This document shows, one piece after another, positions 12,261-23,768 of a DNA stretch of 64,000 bases; position 1 is the first letter of the stretch, and each line of letters starts with the position of its first letter. The DNA is from Lonicera japonica (lineage: Eukaryota; Streptophyta; Magnoliopsida; Dipsacales; Caprifoliaceae): positions 1 to 64,000 of the forward strand of contig JAKCWG010000959.1 of NCBI GenBank assembly GCA_021464415.1, written 5' to 3'. Both the position numbers and the translations under genes were made by a program. The notes under the pieces are model-generated. The model was given only the letters and a program-made list of their open reading frames with translations. It was not told the DNA's origin and did not search any database.

Positions 12261-13026
12261 TAGGAGGTAACAGTAGTATTCTAAGAGAATTGGAAATATA
12301 ATGTCCATGTCTCTTTTATAAAATGGACTGGCTATGCGTGCCTTTTGCAATTTTCTATACTATGAGTGTTGATATATTTATCGTTTTTTGAACTTTTTCT
12401 TCCTCAAAGTTGAAGGATAAAGGCAGTCTGTTTTAACCTGACTCTAATCGAAAATATAGCCAATGTTGTTTGTTAAAAGCATTATGGGACAATCTTTTTA
12501 TATATATGTACACCCCCCTATATCTATACAGATATGTCTTGTTTTTTATATGTATATACCAGATAGTAAGCCGAGCGAAAGGTGATATCAACCATTATAA
12601 ATCTATCTTAAATCTCAACTTCACAATTGTTTATCCCTTACGATGTATCTGGAATAGTAGTAATTAGTGAAACAGGAAGACTTCATGAAATATCACAGCA
12701 AAAATGATTAAAACATTTATGGTTCCTACGTAAATAGGGAGCTGCACAGCAGCGACAAAATAGGAATTCGATAGAATATAGAATAAGGATATTCCTAGCC
12801 TCGGGCTAACCTAATTCGTTGTAGTGTAGGGGTATATACATTTTCAAGATTCAAAAACCATTGCTCCTTACCCTTGTTATATAGATAAACCAATGGTATC
12901 TGTTGATTTACTGTGCAGTTGATTGAATGAAACCGGAGGCCACGGTTTTTCCACGTACAGAATGCGAAAATAGACATGTTCAAGGGGTCAATGAAGCTAG
13001 CAGTTGACAAATGGAGACGTGTTGAG

Positions 13027-15082
13027 GTGAGTATGAATTGGTGAACGTCGTGGAAGAGGGGAAGTGAATAGTTTTTGAAGTTAACGAAGGTTTGACTTTT
13101 GTTTTTTTGGAAATTGAACTGTTGGTCGGTCGGTCAATCTATTAAGGAAGCATATGATCTTTTTTTCTCAATTCTGTTACAGATGCTATCAACAAAAAAA
13201 AAAAAAAATTGGTTCTCATTAAAAAAAATTGTATTCATTTGTTTGGCTTTAAACTATATAGGAACAGTCGGATCTATGTAAATCTAGAAGACAAGGATTT
13301 TATTATACGATTTATGTCCAGAAGTGGGGAATGATGGTGTATGAGTAGTTTCTGTCCAAACATAAAATCAACACTAAACAAAGAGAACGTAGAATAATTA
13401 TTTTGGTCTACGTGACTGATAAATTTTGAATTTTTTGGGTCTCAGCTTATATATATATTCTATATTGTGACATGCCTCTGTCTTAGTGATGTTCAATAGT
13501 GACATCCCTGTTTGCATCATATAATTTTAAACCCATCTTCTTTCTTCTTAGTCTTGTCTTAATTTAGCTCGTGATATTCTAATTTTGTTTGGAAAATAAA
13601 TAATCCTTATTTTCTAAATTTATCTGAATTTGATTAGGGCTTGTTTGACTGCAATAATTTGTTAAGGAATCGTTTTTCATGGTACAACTTGGTAGTGTAA
13701 AAGAATTCCACTCTTTTCTAATGAGTGTTTCAATTTTTTTCCTTTTTGTAGTGAGCTAAATTCCTCAGCCACTAGATTCTCTGTATAATACTAATATGAT
13801 ATCCGTGGTTAGTTTATGTTTGTGTTCTTAAATGAGGGAGGGAGGGAGAATATTTACAATTTACAAAGAAGGTGAATATTAATCTCTTTTGTTCACCAAC
13901 CAAAATGTTTTTTTATAAAGCTTCACTGCATCCATTCCTGGTCATAGGGTCACTGCAGTACTAATCAAAAATACCGTTGTTGCTGGTGGATGACAAAATG
14001 GATTCTGGAATTTACCACATTCCGGGCCCTTTACAAAGAAGATTGTGATCTGCATCTATGGTCAAACTAGTCTCTGTTGGACCCTTAAACTTTTCTTATT
14101 TATAAATATAATACTCAAGCTTCATGGAATATACTGAAAAAGGAAAACTTTATGTTATACAATACAATACAAATTGATTTTCATCATTTTTGATATTAAA
14201 GAAATAGACATATAAAGCTCAAAGTTCTAGCCTATTACATACAAACATTTATTCAATTCTTTCTTTTGTTTACAGTTCCTAAATACATGCAATTTGTTCG
14301 ATCACCCTAAATAAATACTATGATAATCTTAAAGGCCAACTTTAAACCAAATAAATAAAAAATTTGGAATCGAAAGCATACACAAAGTGAAACAAGTAGT
14401 ATGTTCATCTTAATAAGAAGCATAAACAACCAATAATGTAACTGATTTAGTAGCAGCAGTAGAAAGCAAACTTAAATGTTTGAGGAAATACATTTGAGCT
14501 TCCATCTCCTTAAGACTATAACAGGGTATCCTTCTGCAAATTCAATCGACCGTTTCAAACCCTCAATGCCTCAAAGTAAACCTTTATGAGTTCATAAGAA
14601 GTCAATCGAAGTTTCACCCGCATCTCACTCTTGTTCAAAAGTGGACAGACCCTCAAATAAATAAATGGAATGTGCCATGTGCAAGTCACATGACCTTGTA
14701 AGAGGGGCAAATATAAAAAAGCTCACCATATTTTCTCTTTCTCCTCTTCTTAACCTCAAAACACCACCACATTCTCCCTCCTCTCTCATCACGGCCACCA
14801 CCTTACCTTCCTCTTGCCCTAAAACTACTGCCCACTTCAATTCTGTGTGTATACCTCTAATTATACGAATTAAAGAGAATACCGAAACGAAAAGGACTGA
14901 AACTCTACAGGCGGATCCTTATTATTACAGTCTTTACTCCTTGCACAATCGCCGATATTATCATTTGTAACTTTCTTCAATTCTTGGAAACAAATCCATA
15001 CCTAATTGCTATTTGAAATGGACTCCACATATTTAGTTATAAAAAAAAAAACCATTGTTGAGCATATGTTAATACTAATAGG
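13027..15082. other. Intergenic, mostly AT-rich; possible orphan promoter
   Basis: No gene could be supported. A short run at 14690-14850 has a CACATGACC box, AAATATAAAAAAGC (TATA-like) at about 14710 and a CT-rich leader-like tract with CACCACC and CACGGCCACCACC. It resembles a plant promoter plus leader, but no coding body follows; the 101-residue frame at 14665-14970 lacks recognisable domains. Confidence 0.35.
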
Positions 15083-15650
15083 CAGAGGTGGTCCTGGCTA
15101 TTTTGATGCTTTGGGCAAAACTTTTAAAAGTACCATCTTATATATAAATATATTAATTTTTTAGATTAAAAAATAAATTAATTTTGTTTTCCTGTTATAA
15201 ATAAATATATTAACTTTTTAAATTACATTCACATACTACCAAAAATACGCTACAATTGCAAAGAATCATACAAAAGCATTCTAATTATATATTTATTTCT
15301 CTTATTATAATCAATATGAGTGAAAGAACGAATTTTGGTGCCCCCTAATTCTCCTATAGTCTTATATTATGAGTAGATTGAGATTGAATATGGGAAAGAA
15401 AAAAAGAAATCAGAGAAGAGCTAAAGATGTTGTTTCCATACACTTTGTTAGAGCTTTCGAAACTTTTTACTTGGAAATTTGCATTATCAATTTATTTTTT
15501 CTTTATCAATATGTATATATATGTATATATGTATATATATACATATGTATATATATACATAAAGAAATAAAATATTGGCAACCCTCTTAATTTTTGGGCC
15601 CTGGGCGATCGCCTTACCAGCCCTGCCCCAGGGCCGACTCTGCTAATAGG
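15075..15650. mobile_element. Non-autonomous hAT element with 8-bp target duplication
   Basis: The element runs 15083-15642 (560 bp). Its ends are inverted: CAGAGGTGGTCCTGG on the left and CCAGGGCCGACTCTG on the right. It is flanked by identical 8-bp copies CTAATAGG (15075-15082 and 15643-15650), the size expected for hAT transposons. The interior is AT-rich and has no transposase. It includes the CCCTGGGCGATCGCC sub-terminal block, and a TATATG microsatellite at about 15510-15560. Confidence 0.88.
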
Positions 15651-15680
15651 TTTATATTTACATATTATTGTGTATAGATG

Positions 15681-15993
15681 CAAAGAGAGCTTCCTATAAG
15701 GACAGCTCATTTCAAGTGGTAATTGGATAATTTTTTTGATGAAACTTGATAAAGACATTTGTATAACGAGTAGATGATCTCTATCAAATTTCATCAAAAA
15801 AAAATAAAACCCCTCCATTTAGAAGTCGTAATACGATCATATAAACATATATATCTCACATTTTTACTGCAACTTTTGATTTACCTTAATTTTGATAATA
15901 TTTGTGAAGATGATCTAGTCATTATAGTGATCATCTACACAAAAATTAATCCGTTTACTCATCGATATGGACTGTCCTAAAAGAAACTCCCTG
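15681..15993. mobile_element. Small MITE-like inverted-repeat element
   Basis: Left end GAGAGCTTCCTATAAGGACAG and right end CTGTCCTAAAAGAAACTCC are imperfect inverted repeats. Inside, TTTTTTTGATGAAACTTGATA and TATCAAATTTCATCAAAAAA form a second inverted pair around 15732-15803, and a third pair, GAAGATGATC/GATCATC, lies at about 15907-15936. It looks like a MITE; I could not define the target-site duplication. Confidence 0.45.
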
Positions 15994-16637
15994 TATATAA
16001 ACATGTTTCATATTAATGTTAATTTTTATTTTTTTTTACTTAATGCTAATCAAACCAATATTAAATTGCGGAAGGATATCTTACAAAAGTAAAGGCCTTT
16101 TTTAAAAATTTTATTAGGTGCAAGCTGGAAGATGAATGTCGATAATATGTTTTGTGATAAGGTTCAAAAAAATAAAAATAAACATAAGATAAGGAAGAAT
16201 TGAATGAATGTTTTGACATCATAAATAACAAAAAATAATTGTATTTTTTTTTTCGTTTTATGTGCAATCAGTGGAATAAACTAATAAAATCAACACAGTA
16301 TTCACGGATATCAAATACCGCTCAAATGGTAAAATGGGGAAAAAGTTCCTCTCATACAAAGAATTGTTTAGGTGAGGCCCAAGCCCGGTTGCATTGTAAG
16401 GCCACTTCCAATGGTGTTTGCTATAAGTTCATTTATCCCATGTGCCATGTTACTTTTAATAAATTTCTATGTCTATTCAGTAATATAATTGTAATGATAG
16501 AAAAGTTTCAAATAAAAATTTTTCAATGGCGTCATCTCTATCTTAGTTAGAACTCAATTTTTAAATATAGAATTAATTTAATTGGCTAAGATGTTATGGA
16601 GTCTATTTAATTGTTGCCATGTATGATGAAAAAGAAA

Positions 16638-16669
16638 TATCACTATTTCTACACGTAGAAATAGTGATA
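16638..16669. repeat. Perfect 15-bp stem, 2-nt loop hairpin
   Basis: TATCACTATTTCTAC and GTAGAAATAGTGATA are exact inverted copies separated by AC. The loop is too short for normal RNA hairpin formation without opening a few pairs, so a cruciform or a palindromic site is equally possible. The flanking AT-rich DNA shows no gene. Confidence 0.85.
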
Positions 16670-17033
16670 AAAAAATTTCATGGGACTCACTTGCCATGTC
16701 ACATGGAAATGCATATAAAAATTCAACTCGTAAAGATTTTTTTCCCAATTTAGAGATAGCCTTAGTGTCTTTCTGGTTAGACTCCAACCCAATAATTCTC
16801 ATGCCCTTTACAATGAGTAAATCGGTCTTTGATTAAATAAACAAGTGTTGCATTTCAGCAAATTGATCGGAAAATTGTTTTTTTCTTAATATTAAAATTA
16901 AAATAAGATGTTTTAATTAGTATGGAATATAGAATTTATCAATTTATTATAATTGGTATCTTAAATTGGAAAACGACAGCAAACTAATTGGGCCGTTTGT
17001 CAAGGAGAATAAATATAAGAGTAAAATTAACAC

Positions 17034-17197
17034 TAAGGGTGCGTTTGATTGGCTATATTTTCCATGAAAAATATGGCTTTTCCACCCAAGTTGTCACTTT
17101 TGTGCTGTTCGATTGCTAATTTTTTTCTGGCAGTCAAACTCCCACTTTTGGCACTATTCATGTGCTTTTCCTTGTAAACAAGGAAAATATTTTCTTT

Positions 17198-17228
<31 letters not shown>

Positions 17229-17595
17229 GCTTATATTTATTTTCTAGGTAATTGCACATTTTTCGAGACAAAATTTTACTCATTTTTTACATTAAAAATG
17301 CTATAACTTAAACTACAAAATTCAAAATTTAATAAAAATTTAATTTTTGAAATCTACTAATCAAGATCAATTAAACAAGATCCATCATGACTATAAAATT
17401 ATGTAAAAAAAATACCCATAATTTTTTCTACATTAAAAATGCCACAATACAACCAATATTTTTCGGGTAGAAAATTAAGGCAATCAAACACATTTAATTG
17501 ACATTTTTCAGGCAACTCAATTCTAGGCAATTCAATTGCCTGGAACTTATTTTCTTTCCATGTAAATTATATGCTTGCAATCAAACGCACCCTAA
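17034..17595. mobile_element. PIF/Harbinger-type MITE with TAA duplication
   Basis: The terminal inverted repeats GGGTGCGTTTGATTG (from 17037) and CAATCAAACGCACCC (to 17592) match perfectly over 15 bp. They are flanked by TAA on both sides (17034-17036, 17593-17595), typical of Tourist/Harbinger insertions. The element is 556 bp, has no transposase and contains the poly-G run at 17200-17229. Confidence 0.82.
17200..17229 (+). repeat. G30 homopolymer
   Basis: Thirty consecutive G bases follow a T-rich run inside the Harbinger-type MITE. Such a run could form G-quadruplexes and would be very unstable in copying. Its exact length in any read set or assembly is uncertain. Confidence 0.9.
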
Positions 17596-17784
17596 CAGTA
17601 AAAGTCACAAGGTGAATGGTTTGGGCACAGATTAATTATTTTTTATCTTGTCACTTAAATTAATTGTTTTTCTTTTTGTTTTTCATGTTGTTATCAATAT
17701 GGAGCCTAAGTTTTCAAATGGTAGAAAGCATTTCTTGAGTATATTGAAAATAATGTATCTTTAAAAATTATAAAAGATAAGCAA

Positions 17785-17867
17785 GTGGGCTATCTTAGTT
17801 GGTAAAGTCCCACCCAAATTCATGATATGTCTTGAGTTCGAATCTCATCCGGGGTGAAGATGATTTT
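17785..17867 (+). mobile_element. tRNA-derived SINE head (A and B boxes)
   Basis: TATCTTAGTTGGTAAAG is an A box and GAGTTCGAATCTC (17834-17846) a B box of the RNA polymerase III internal promoter. The surrounding sequence reads like a tRNA-related head without full cloverleaf pairing. A diverged copy of the same region at 21815-21870 lacks this stretch, which defines an insertion of about 85 bp. No A-rich tail is seen. It could be a truncated SINE or a tRNA pseudogene. Confidence 0.6.
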
Positions 17868-20795
17868 ACAAATTGGACTATTAATTTGTAAAGATATTAT
17901 AATTTATAATTTGACAAACAATATTCTTTAAAATATTCACAAAAAAAAATCACAAAGTATCACAATTTCTCTATTTATTAAGCTGAAACTTTTTTTTTTC
18001 TTTTTTGTATTACTGTTCAATTTATTCCCCTGTTGACTTAAATTCCTAGATCCGTCCCTGGAAACTATTGTATATGTGAAATTGTGATGCTTTTTCTAAT
18101 TCTTTTGATGCTTCATGTTCGCTTATTTATGATGTCTTAATTAATTTGCTTAATTTCTTCTGTAGCACTTTTGCTTAATTAATCTCCATTTACTCCAGAC
18201 AAATTTTTTTATTTTTCTTCAATCTCACCGGCCACTATTTGCTTTCATACTCCATCCATCTCAAATGTATATATAGTAAATGTTTGGAGTTAAATTTTTT
18301 TAAAGATAGATATACTCCATCGTTTAGAACAAAACTTATTTATTGTTCAATAGTATTTGGTCCGTAGTTGAAGGGAGTAGGTTATTAATTTTTTTTTTGT
18401 TAACATTTAATTAATAGTTTATTTTGTTATTGCTTCGTTGGTGGGAGCTATAATATAATAATTTTCCTACTTTTTGAATTGGATGAATAATTGAATAACC
18501 CACATTTTTAATTTTAAAATACTCTTTCTCGTGAACCCAAATTTTTTCCTAGACATTTGCTTTTAATTTGCGCTTCTTCCAAGTGAGGTACGTGCTTATT
18601 ATCTTTTTTAATTTAATAATATTGTTCCTTTTTCATATTCAAGAAACTCATTCATCAGGTATAAATGTTATGTGTATATACATATATATATATATATATA
18701 TAATTACCCTTAAGTTTTAGCTTTTCCTTTTCTTTATTTGTCAGTTATCTCACTTCACAATTTTTCTTTCCTTAATCACTGTTAAAGATTTTGATTCCGT
18801 TATAACTCTCTTGTTTTACTTCTGTGATGATATCTGCGCATTTTAGTTTTCATTGAATAGAAGAAAACAGAGAGAGAGAAAGACAAATGAGAAGGGATTT
18901 TTATTTACTCATGTCTCAAATTAATTTTAAGTGTCATACTGTAATTTTAGTTATCTCTTAAGAAAAATACTAATTTTAACTTAATTCATAGTCAAGAATA
19001 TAACTTATTTTTTACATCCCGAAAAGGAAAGTGGTCCTCTTGGTTCGTGAAAGGAGTATCATTCGGTCACCACAGAGAAAATTAGTTGTAAGACTTTCTT
19101 TCAAAAATATATTTAAGAAGTGAATAAATGAGGTGGTACGTAGGCAAAGTTTTAATCCGAACTAGTGTGAAATTTTAAGCCGTGAGTTAATATAATATAA
19201 CATGCTTCTTTCGTCTCAATTTTGGAGTTCTATTTTTCTGTTTGGAATTTCCCAAATTAACAACCTCGTAATTTTATTTTTTTGGGATAGAATCATTGTC
19301 ACATATATGTCATTCATAAATAATATTTAGTATTGAGCCTTATTTACGTTGATATTAGTGTTATCTTAAAAAAAAAATGAAAAGTTAAATAGGAACTCAT
19401 TTGAGAGGACAGGAGTATAGGGTGATGATACTTGTCTTCTCTCTTTTCCCTTAAAATTTCACAAACATTTTTCTGATAAGCTTACGACACGCTTGTCCAT
19501 ATACTGAAGAAAGGAATGGACTCTGGAGGAAGCAAAGATAAAGCTTCACCTAGCTGTATTAATTGATCTTAGATGAATGTCATTCAAAAGTTTTTAAATG
19601 ATTGCTTAAAGATCAAAAACCATGGCCTAAAGCTTTGGACAAGAATTCTTGTCAAAGAGACAAAGAATCAAAGTAAGAAATTTTAATTAGTGGGACCAAA
19701 CTGATAGAGGGAGAGGGAAAAAACAGAAAGAAGAAGTGGGACCAGAAGCAGTGCATCAATTAACCCAAAATCCTACTTTTGAATGAAAGAATAATTGAAT
19801 GAATAGCCCCCAAGTTTTCTTTCTTTTTTTTTCTCATAAACCCCATATATGTATAAATATATTCATTTGCGTGTTCTGCTTTATTCTTACACTAATTGCT
19901 CTCATTATCGATTTGTGCTCTCTTCTTAATTCCTTTTCTAATTCAAGTGCCTATCCTTCCATCCATCCTTCAGGTATGTTATGTTATGCATATATCCTAA
20001 GATGATGCGCTCCTCAATTCTTTTGTTTCCTTATGTCTCGATTAGTTAATCAAATACTTCACTCTGCTATTTTTCTTCCCACAATATATAACTGGCTTAT
20101 ATATTACTAAACAATATAGCCTTGATTAATTATAGTAATTTGTAAATGTGTTCAATTGAACAGAAGAATAATTTGAATAGCCCGCTTATAATACTCTCTC
20201 ATAGACCCTATTTTTCACTTCATATTTGTTTGTGCTTTGCTTCCTCTTATATGGTGCATTAGTGCTGCTAGTCTCTATTGTTGAACAACTGAATTGAAAT
20301 TTAATTTATTATCTCATCTCTGCTTCTTTTTCTAATTGGAGAGACCCATCCATTAGGTATGTTAAGTTATATATATATATATATGCTTGTTTTATTTTTA
20401 TTTATTTAATTTTTTTTTTAAATGAAGTTTATTAATTATCTTCTCCATTTCTTATTCCTCGTCATGTTACTTCACTCCATTATATTTATTTCTGCAATAT
20501 TAATTAGTTCAAATTTTGATTCCAATGTAACTACATTGTTTAAATTTTGCGGGAATTGTTCATTTTAGTTTTCCTTGAAAATAGAAAAATGAGGAAGGGA
20601 CTTATCATTTACTCCCTCTATCCTAAATAAGAGTCATAATTGAACTTTACTACATTTTAGGAATACAATAATTGGTAGTCAAGAATATAAATACTATCCT
20701 ATTAACAAATTAAATGTCCCACTGCACGTTTGCACATAGACTTTGATTTTTTAATAGAACACTAATTTCACCTTAATCATGGTCAATAATGCAAT

Positions 20796-21510
20796 TATTT
20801 TCTACTAGAAATTAGGTAGAAGGGCTTATTATACATTGATTTTTACCAAAAATTCAATGAATAATATTTTTTTGAATGAAGGGCCTATTTTTAATTGGTA
20901 ATTAGTGTAAGAGGCCTATTTTGTTTTATATTTTAAATGAATGTATTTGAATAAATTTAAATATCATTTAATTAATAAAAACATGTTATGTATTACCTAA
21001 ATTACCCCTTTTTATGAAATTTGCACAAAAAATATGGACCGCAAAGTTCATATTGCAGTAAAATATGAACTGCAAAGTTCATATTGCAGTGAAATATGGA
21101 CTGCAATATGAACTTTGCACTAAAAATATGGACTGCAAAGTTCACATTGCAGTAAAATATGGACTGCAATATAAACTTTGCACTAAAAATATCGACTGCA
21201 AAGTTCACATTGCAGTGAAATATGGACTGCAAAGTTCATATTGCAGTAAAATATGGAGTGCAAAGTTCATATTGCAGTGAAATATAGACTGCAAAGTTCA
21301 TATTCCAGTCCATATTTTAATGCATATTGGTATTTTTTAGTTTATTTTAAGGGTTGGGATGTCATTTTATAATGAAAAATAAAAGACACATGTCATAGTA
21401 TCAATAAAATAAAAAATAGGCCCTTTATTTTAAAAAAAAAATTATTCCTTGGCTTTAGTGTGAAAATCTTTCTCTAATAAGCCCTTTTTTTTAATTGCCC
21501 CTATTTTCTA
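20796..21510. mobile_element. MULE-type MITE with 9-bp target duplication
   Basis: The insertion 20805-21501 is flanked by identical TATTTTCTA (20796-20804 and 21502-21510), the 9-bp size made by Mutator-like transposases. The related copy at 23392 is uninterrupted here, which confirms the empty site. The ends share AAGGGCTTATTA as an inverted repeat. The interior is a minisatellite rather than a transposase. Confidence 0.8.
21032..21310 (+). repeat. 31-bp minisatellite, nine units, two with inverted cores
   Basis: The consensus unit is ATATGGACTGCAAAGTTCATATTGCAGTRAA. Nine units lie in tandem. In units three and five the 16-bp core GCAAAGTTCATATTGC is replaced by its reverse complement GCAATATGAACTTTGC (21103-21118) or a one-base variant (21166-21181), while the flanks keep their orientation. 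The frames at 21002-21232 and 21065-21280 only reflect this repeat. Confidence 0.9.
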
Positions 21511-23659
21511 TTATGAGATTTGGTGAATACATTATATATGTCCCGAAACAAAAATGAAACTATTGATGAAAAAAAGAGTGAGACTATTAATTTGAAACAA
21601 AGGGGGTAACTTACTTACTATTGTGAGATTTAACGAATTAATTTTGTACCAAGATAATAAGACTTGCGCGAAATCTTAGGCTGAGAATTTTTATGGTATA
21701 AGACAGATACATATAGAGTTCAATTTTTAGGAATATAATTAATATGATCATATCTCACAAGTGAGCAAATTTTGTTTAAATTATTGATTATGTTAAAACT
21801 AGTGTCTCTTTAAAGACTATAAAAGGCAAATTAGACTCTTTATTTGAAACGAATATGTAATATATAATTTGACAAATAATAATCAACTAAAATATTAAAG
21901 TTTCACAAAAAACTGTCACCAAAAATCACAAATCCTCTATTTGTTAAGCCGCAATTTATTTATTTTAATTATTACGGTTCAATTTATTCCCCCCACAAAT
22001 TGAATTCCTAGATCTGTCCTTGGAAACTACTGGTATACTAGGAAATTGTGATGCTAAAATCAATTAACACTTCACGTTTGCTTGTTTATGATGTCTGTAA
22101 CAACCCAAAAAGTATCCAACATCGGCAGTGTAATGGGAAGTTCCTTTATTTTTGTGTAATGTTGCCTTGTTCTTATTCCTAACTTTTATATATGGCTGGC
22201 CCTTTGGTTCTTTAAGATGATTATAGTAAATAGGGTGAATGAAATAGAGGCTGTATTAAGATAAAAGAAAAAATGTACACAAGGGTGGATCTAGAATTTT
22301 TCTTTTGGCAACAAAAATCATGGCCTAAAGGAACATAAAAGAATTTCAATTCCATTGAAGAGACAGAGAATCAAAGAGAGAAATTTTAAGTGGGACCGAA
22401 CCAAGGGAGATGGAAGGAAAGAATCAAAATAAATCTCCCACTTTTGAATGAAAGATTAATTGAATAGTTCACTTCTTAAGTTATCTTTCTATCTTTTTCA
22501 TAAACCCCAGTTTTCTCTTCATATACGTTTATTTTTGCTTAATTCTTACACTTGCTCATTATCTCTGTTGTTAAATTAAGAAGTGAAGTTAATTAATTAT
22601 CTTCTCTTTACGTCTTTTTCTAATTCAAGAGACCCATCAGGTATGTTTTGTTATGTATGTATCCTTGTTTATGATGATGCGTGCCTTAATTAATTTTTGG
22701 CTTAATCTCTTCTTAATTATTCTGTCATCCTTATTCCTTGATCAATTAGTCAATTACTTCACTCTGCTATTTTTGTTTCCGCAATATCATTTAAGATTTT
22801 GATTCTGACATAACTGGTTTATGCTAAACAATATAGCCTTATAATAATTTGTAATGTGTACAATTGAGTGGAAGAATAATTCGAATAGCCATATTATTAT
22901 ACTTTCTCATAAACTCCATTTTTCACTTCAGATTTGTTTGCGTTTTGCTTTGTATAGTGCTGATTATCTCTGTTGTGGAACAAGTGAAATTTAATTAATT
23001 ATCTCATCTCTGCTTCTTTCGATCTATAATTCAAGTGACCCATCCATAAGGTATGTTATTTTATGTATCTATGCTTGTTTTTTTATGATGAAGTTTATTA
23101 ATTGTCTTCTCAATTCCTTATTCTTGAGTTACTTCACTCCACTATTTTTCTTTCCGCAATATCAGTTAAAATTTTGATTTCAATGTAACTCCGTTTTTTA
23201 TTCTTGTAAGAACAATTTATTTAGTTCCTCCATCCCAAATAAGACTCATAGTTGAACTTTATTACATTTTAGGAATACACTAATTAGTAGTCAAGAATAC
23301 ATATACTCCTCGTCTCAAATTAAATGTCCCACACTGACTTTGATACTTTTTAATAAAATACAAACTTTAGCCTAATCAGGGTCAAGAATGCCATTATTTT
23401 CTATTCTGAGATTTCCTAAATAGATTATTCCCTGAAATGGAAATGAAATTGTAGACAAAAAAGGAAAGTAGGACTATTAATTTGAGAAAGAGGAATTAAC
23501 TTATTTATTATTATAAAATTTGACACATTGGTTTTGTACCAAGAGAATAAAACTATTAATTTGAGTTGGAGCGAGTATCATTTTGTTGTTCCATCACTAC
23601 ATAGAAGAGAAAAGTTTAATATTATCCTATAATTTTTTTTCTTCTATATTTTTCATTCA

Positions 23660-23768
23660 AGACAAAAAAGAAACGAAAAAAGAAAACAAAAAAGAAAGAA
23701 AGAGGGAATTAGAAAGAGACGGCGAACAAAAAGTGAAAATTAGAAAAAAGAAAAAAAAAGGAAACTAA
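23660..23768 (+). repeat. Purine-rich (A/G) tract
   Basis: About 110 bp of nearly pure A and G (AAGACAAAAAAGAAACG and similar). The lysine-rich 61-residue frame over it is a composition artefact. It could form triplex DNA or simply be a decayed microsatellite. Confidence 0.6.

Larger units (their letters stand above)
10910..13026 (+). pseudogene. OB-fold nucleic-acid-binding protein gene, At4g28440-like, disrupted
   Basis: Exon 2 (acceptor ending about 10909, ATG at 11029, donor after 11275) encodes about 82 residues with KRKPVFTKVDNLKPGTYGHT and WPRIAECIGGDKTGTIVVTARNEQ, the N-terminal half of the small plant OB-fold family that includes At4g28440 (usually about 150 residues). Exon 3 starts at 12919 after TTTACTGTGCAG and carries the next conserved block (VD-MKP-ATV, then AKIDMFKGSM-LAVDKW at 12964-13020) up to a donor at 13027. 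Two breaks are seen. The codon after VD is TGA where a leucine is expected, and about four extra bases (ACAG) before AATGCGAAAATAG shift the frame. The usual last exon was not found to 15 kb. The mRNA would therefore encode only a truncated protein; if intron 2 were retained the frame ends at 11343. I judge it a recent pseudogene. The alternative is an assembly error in exon 3. Confidence 0.7.

Noticed and set aside
16390..16810. Possible MITE with GGCCACTTCCAATGG-like start
   Set aside because: The proposed right end (ACTCCAACCC) does not form an inverted repeat with the left end and no target duplication is visible.
17785..17867. Functional tRNA gene
   Set aside because: A and B boxes are present but acceptor and anticodon stems do not pair, so it is tRNA-derived, not a tRNA.
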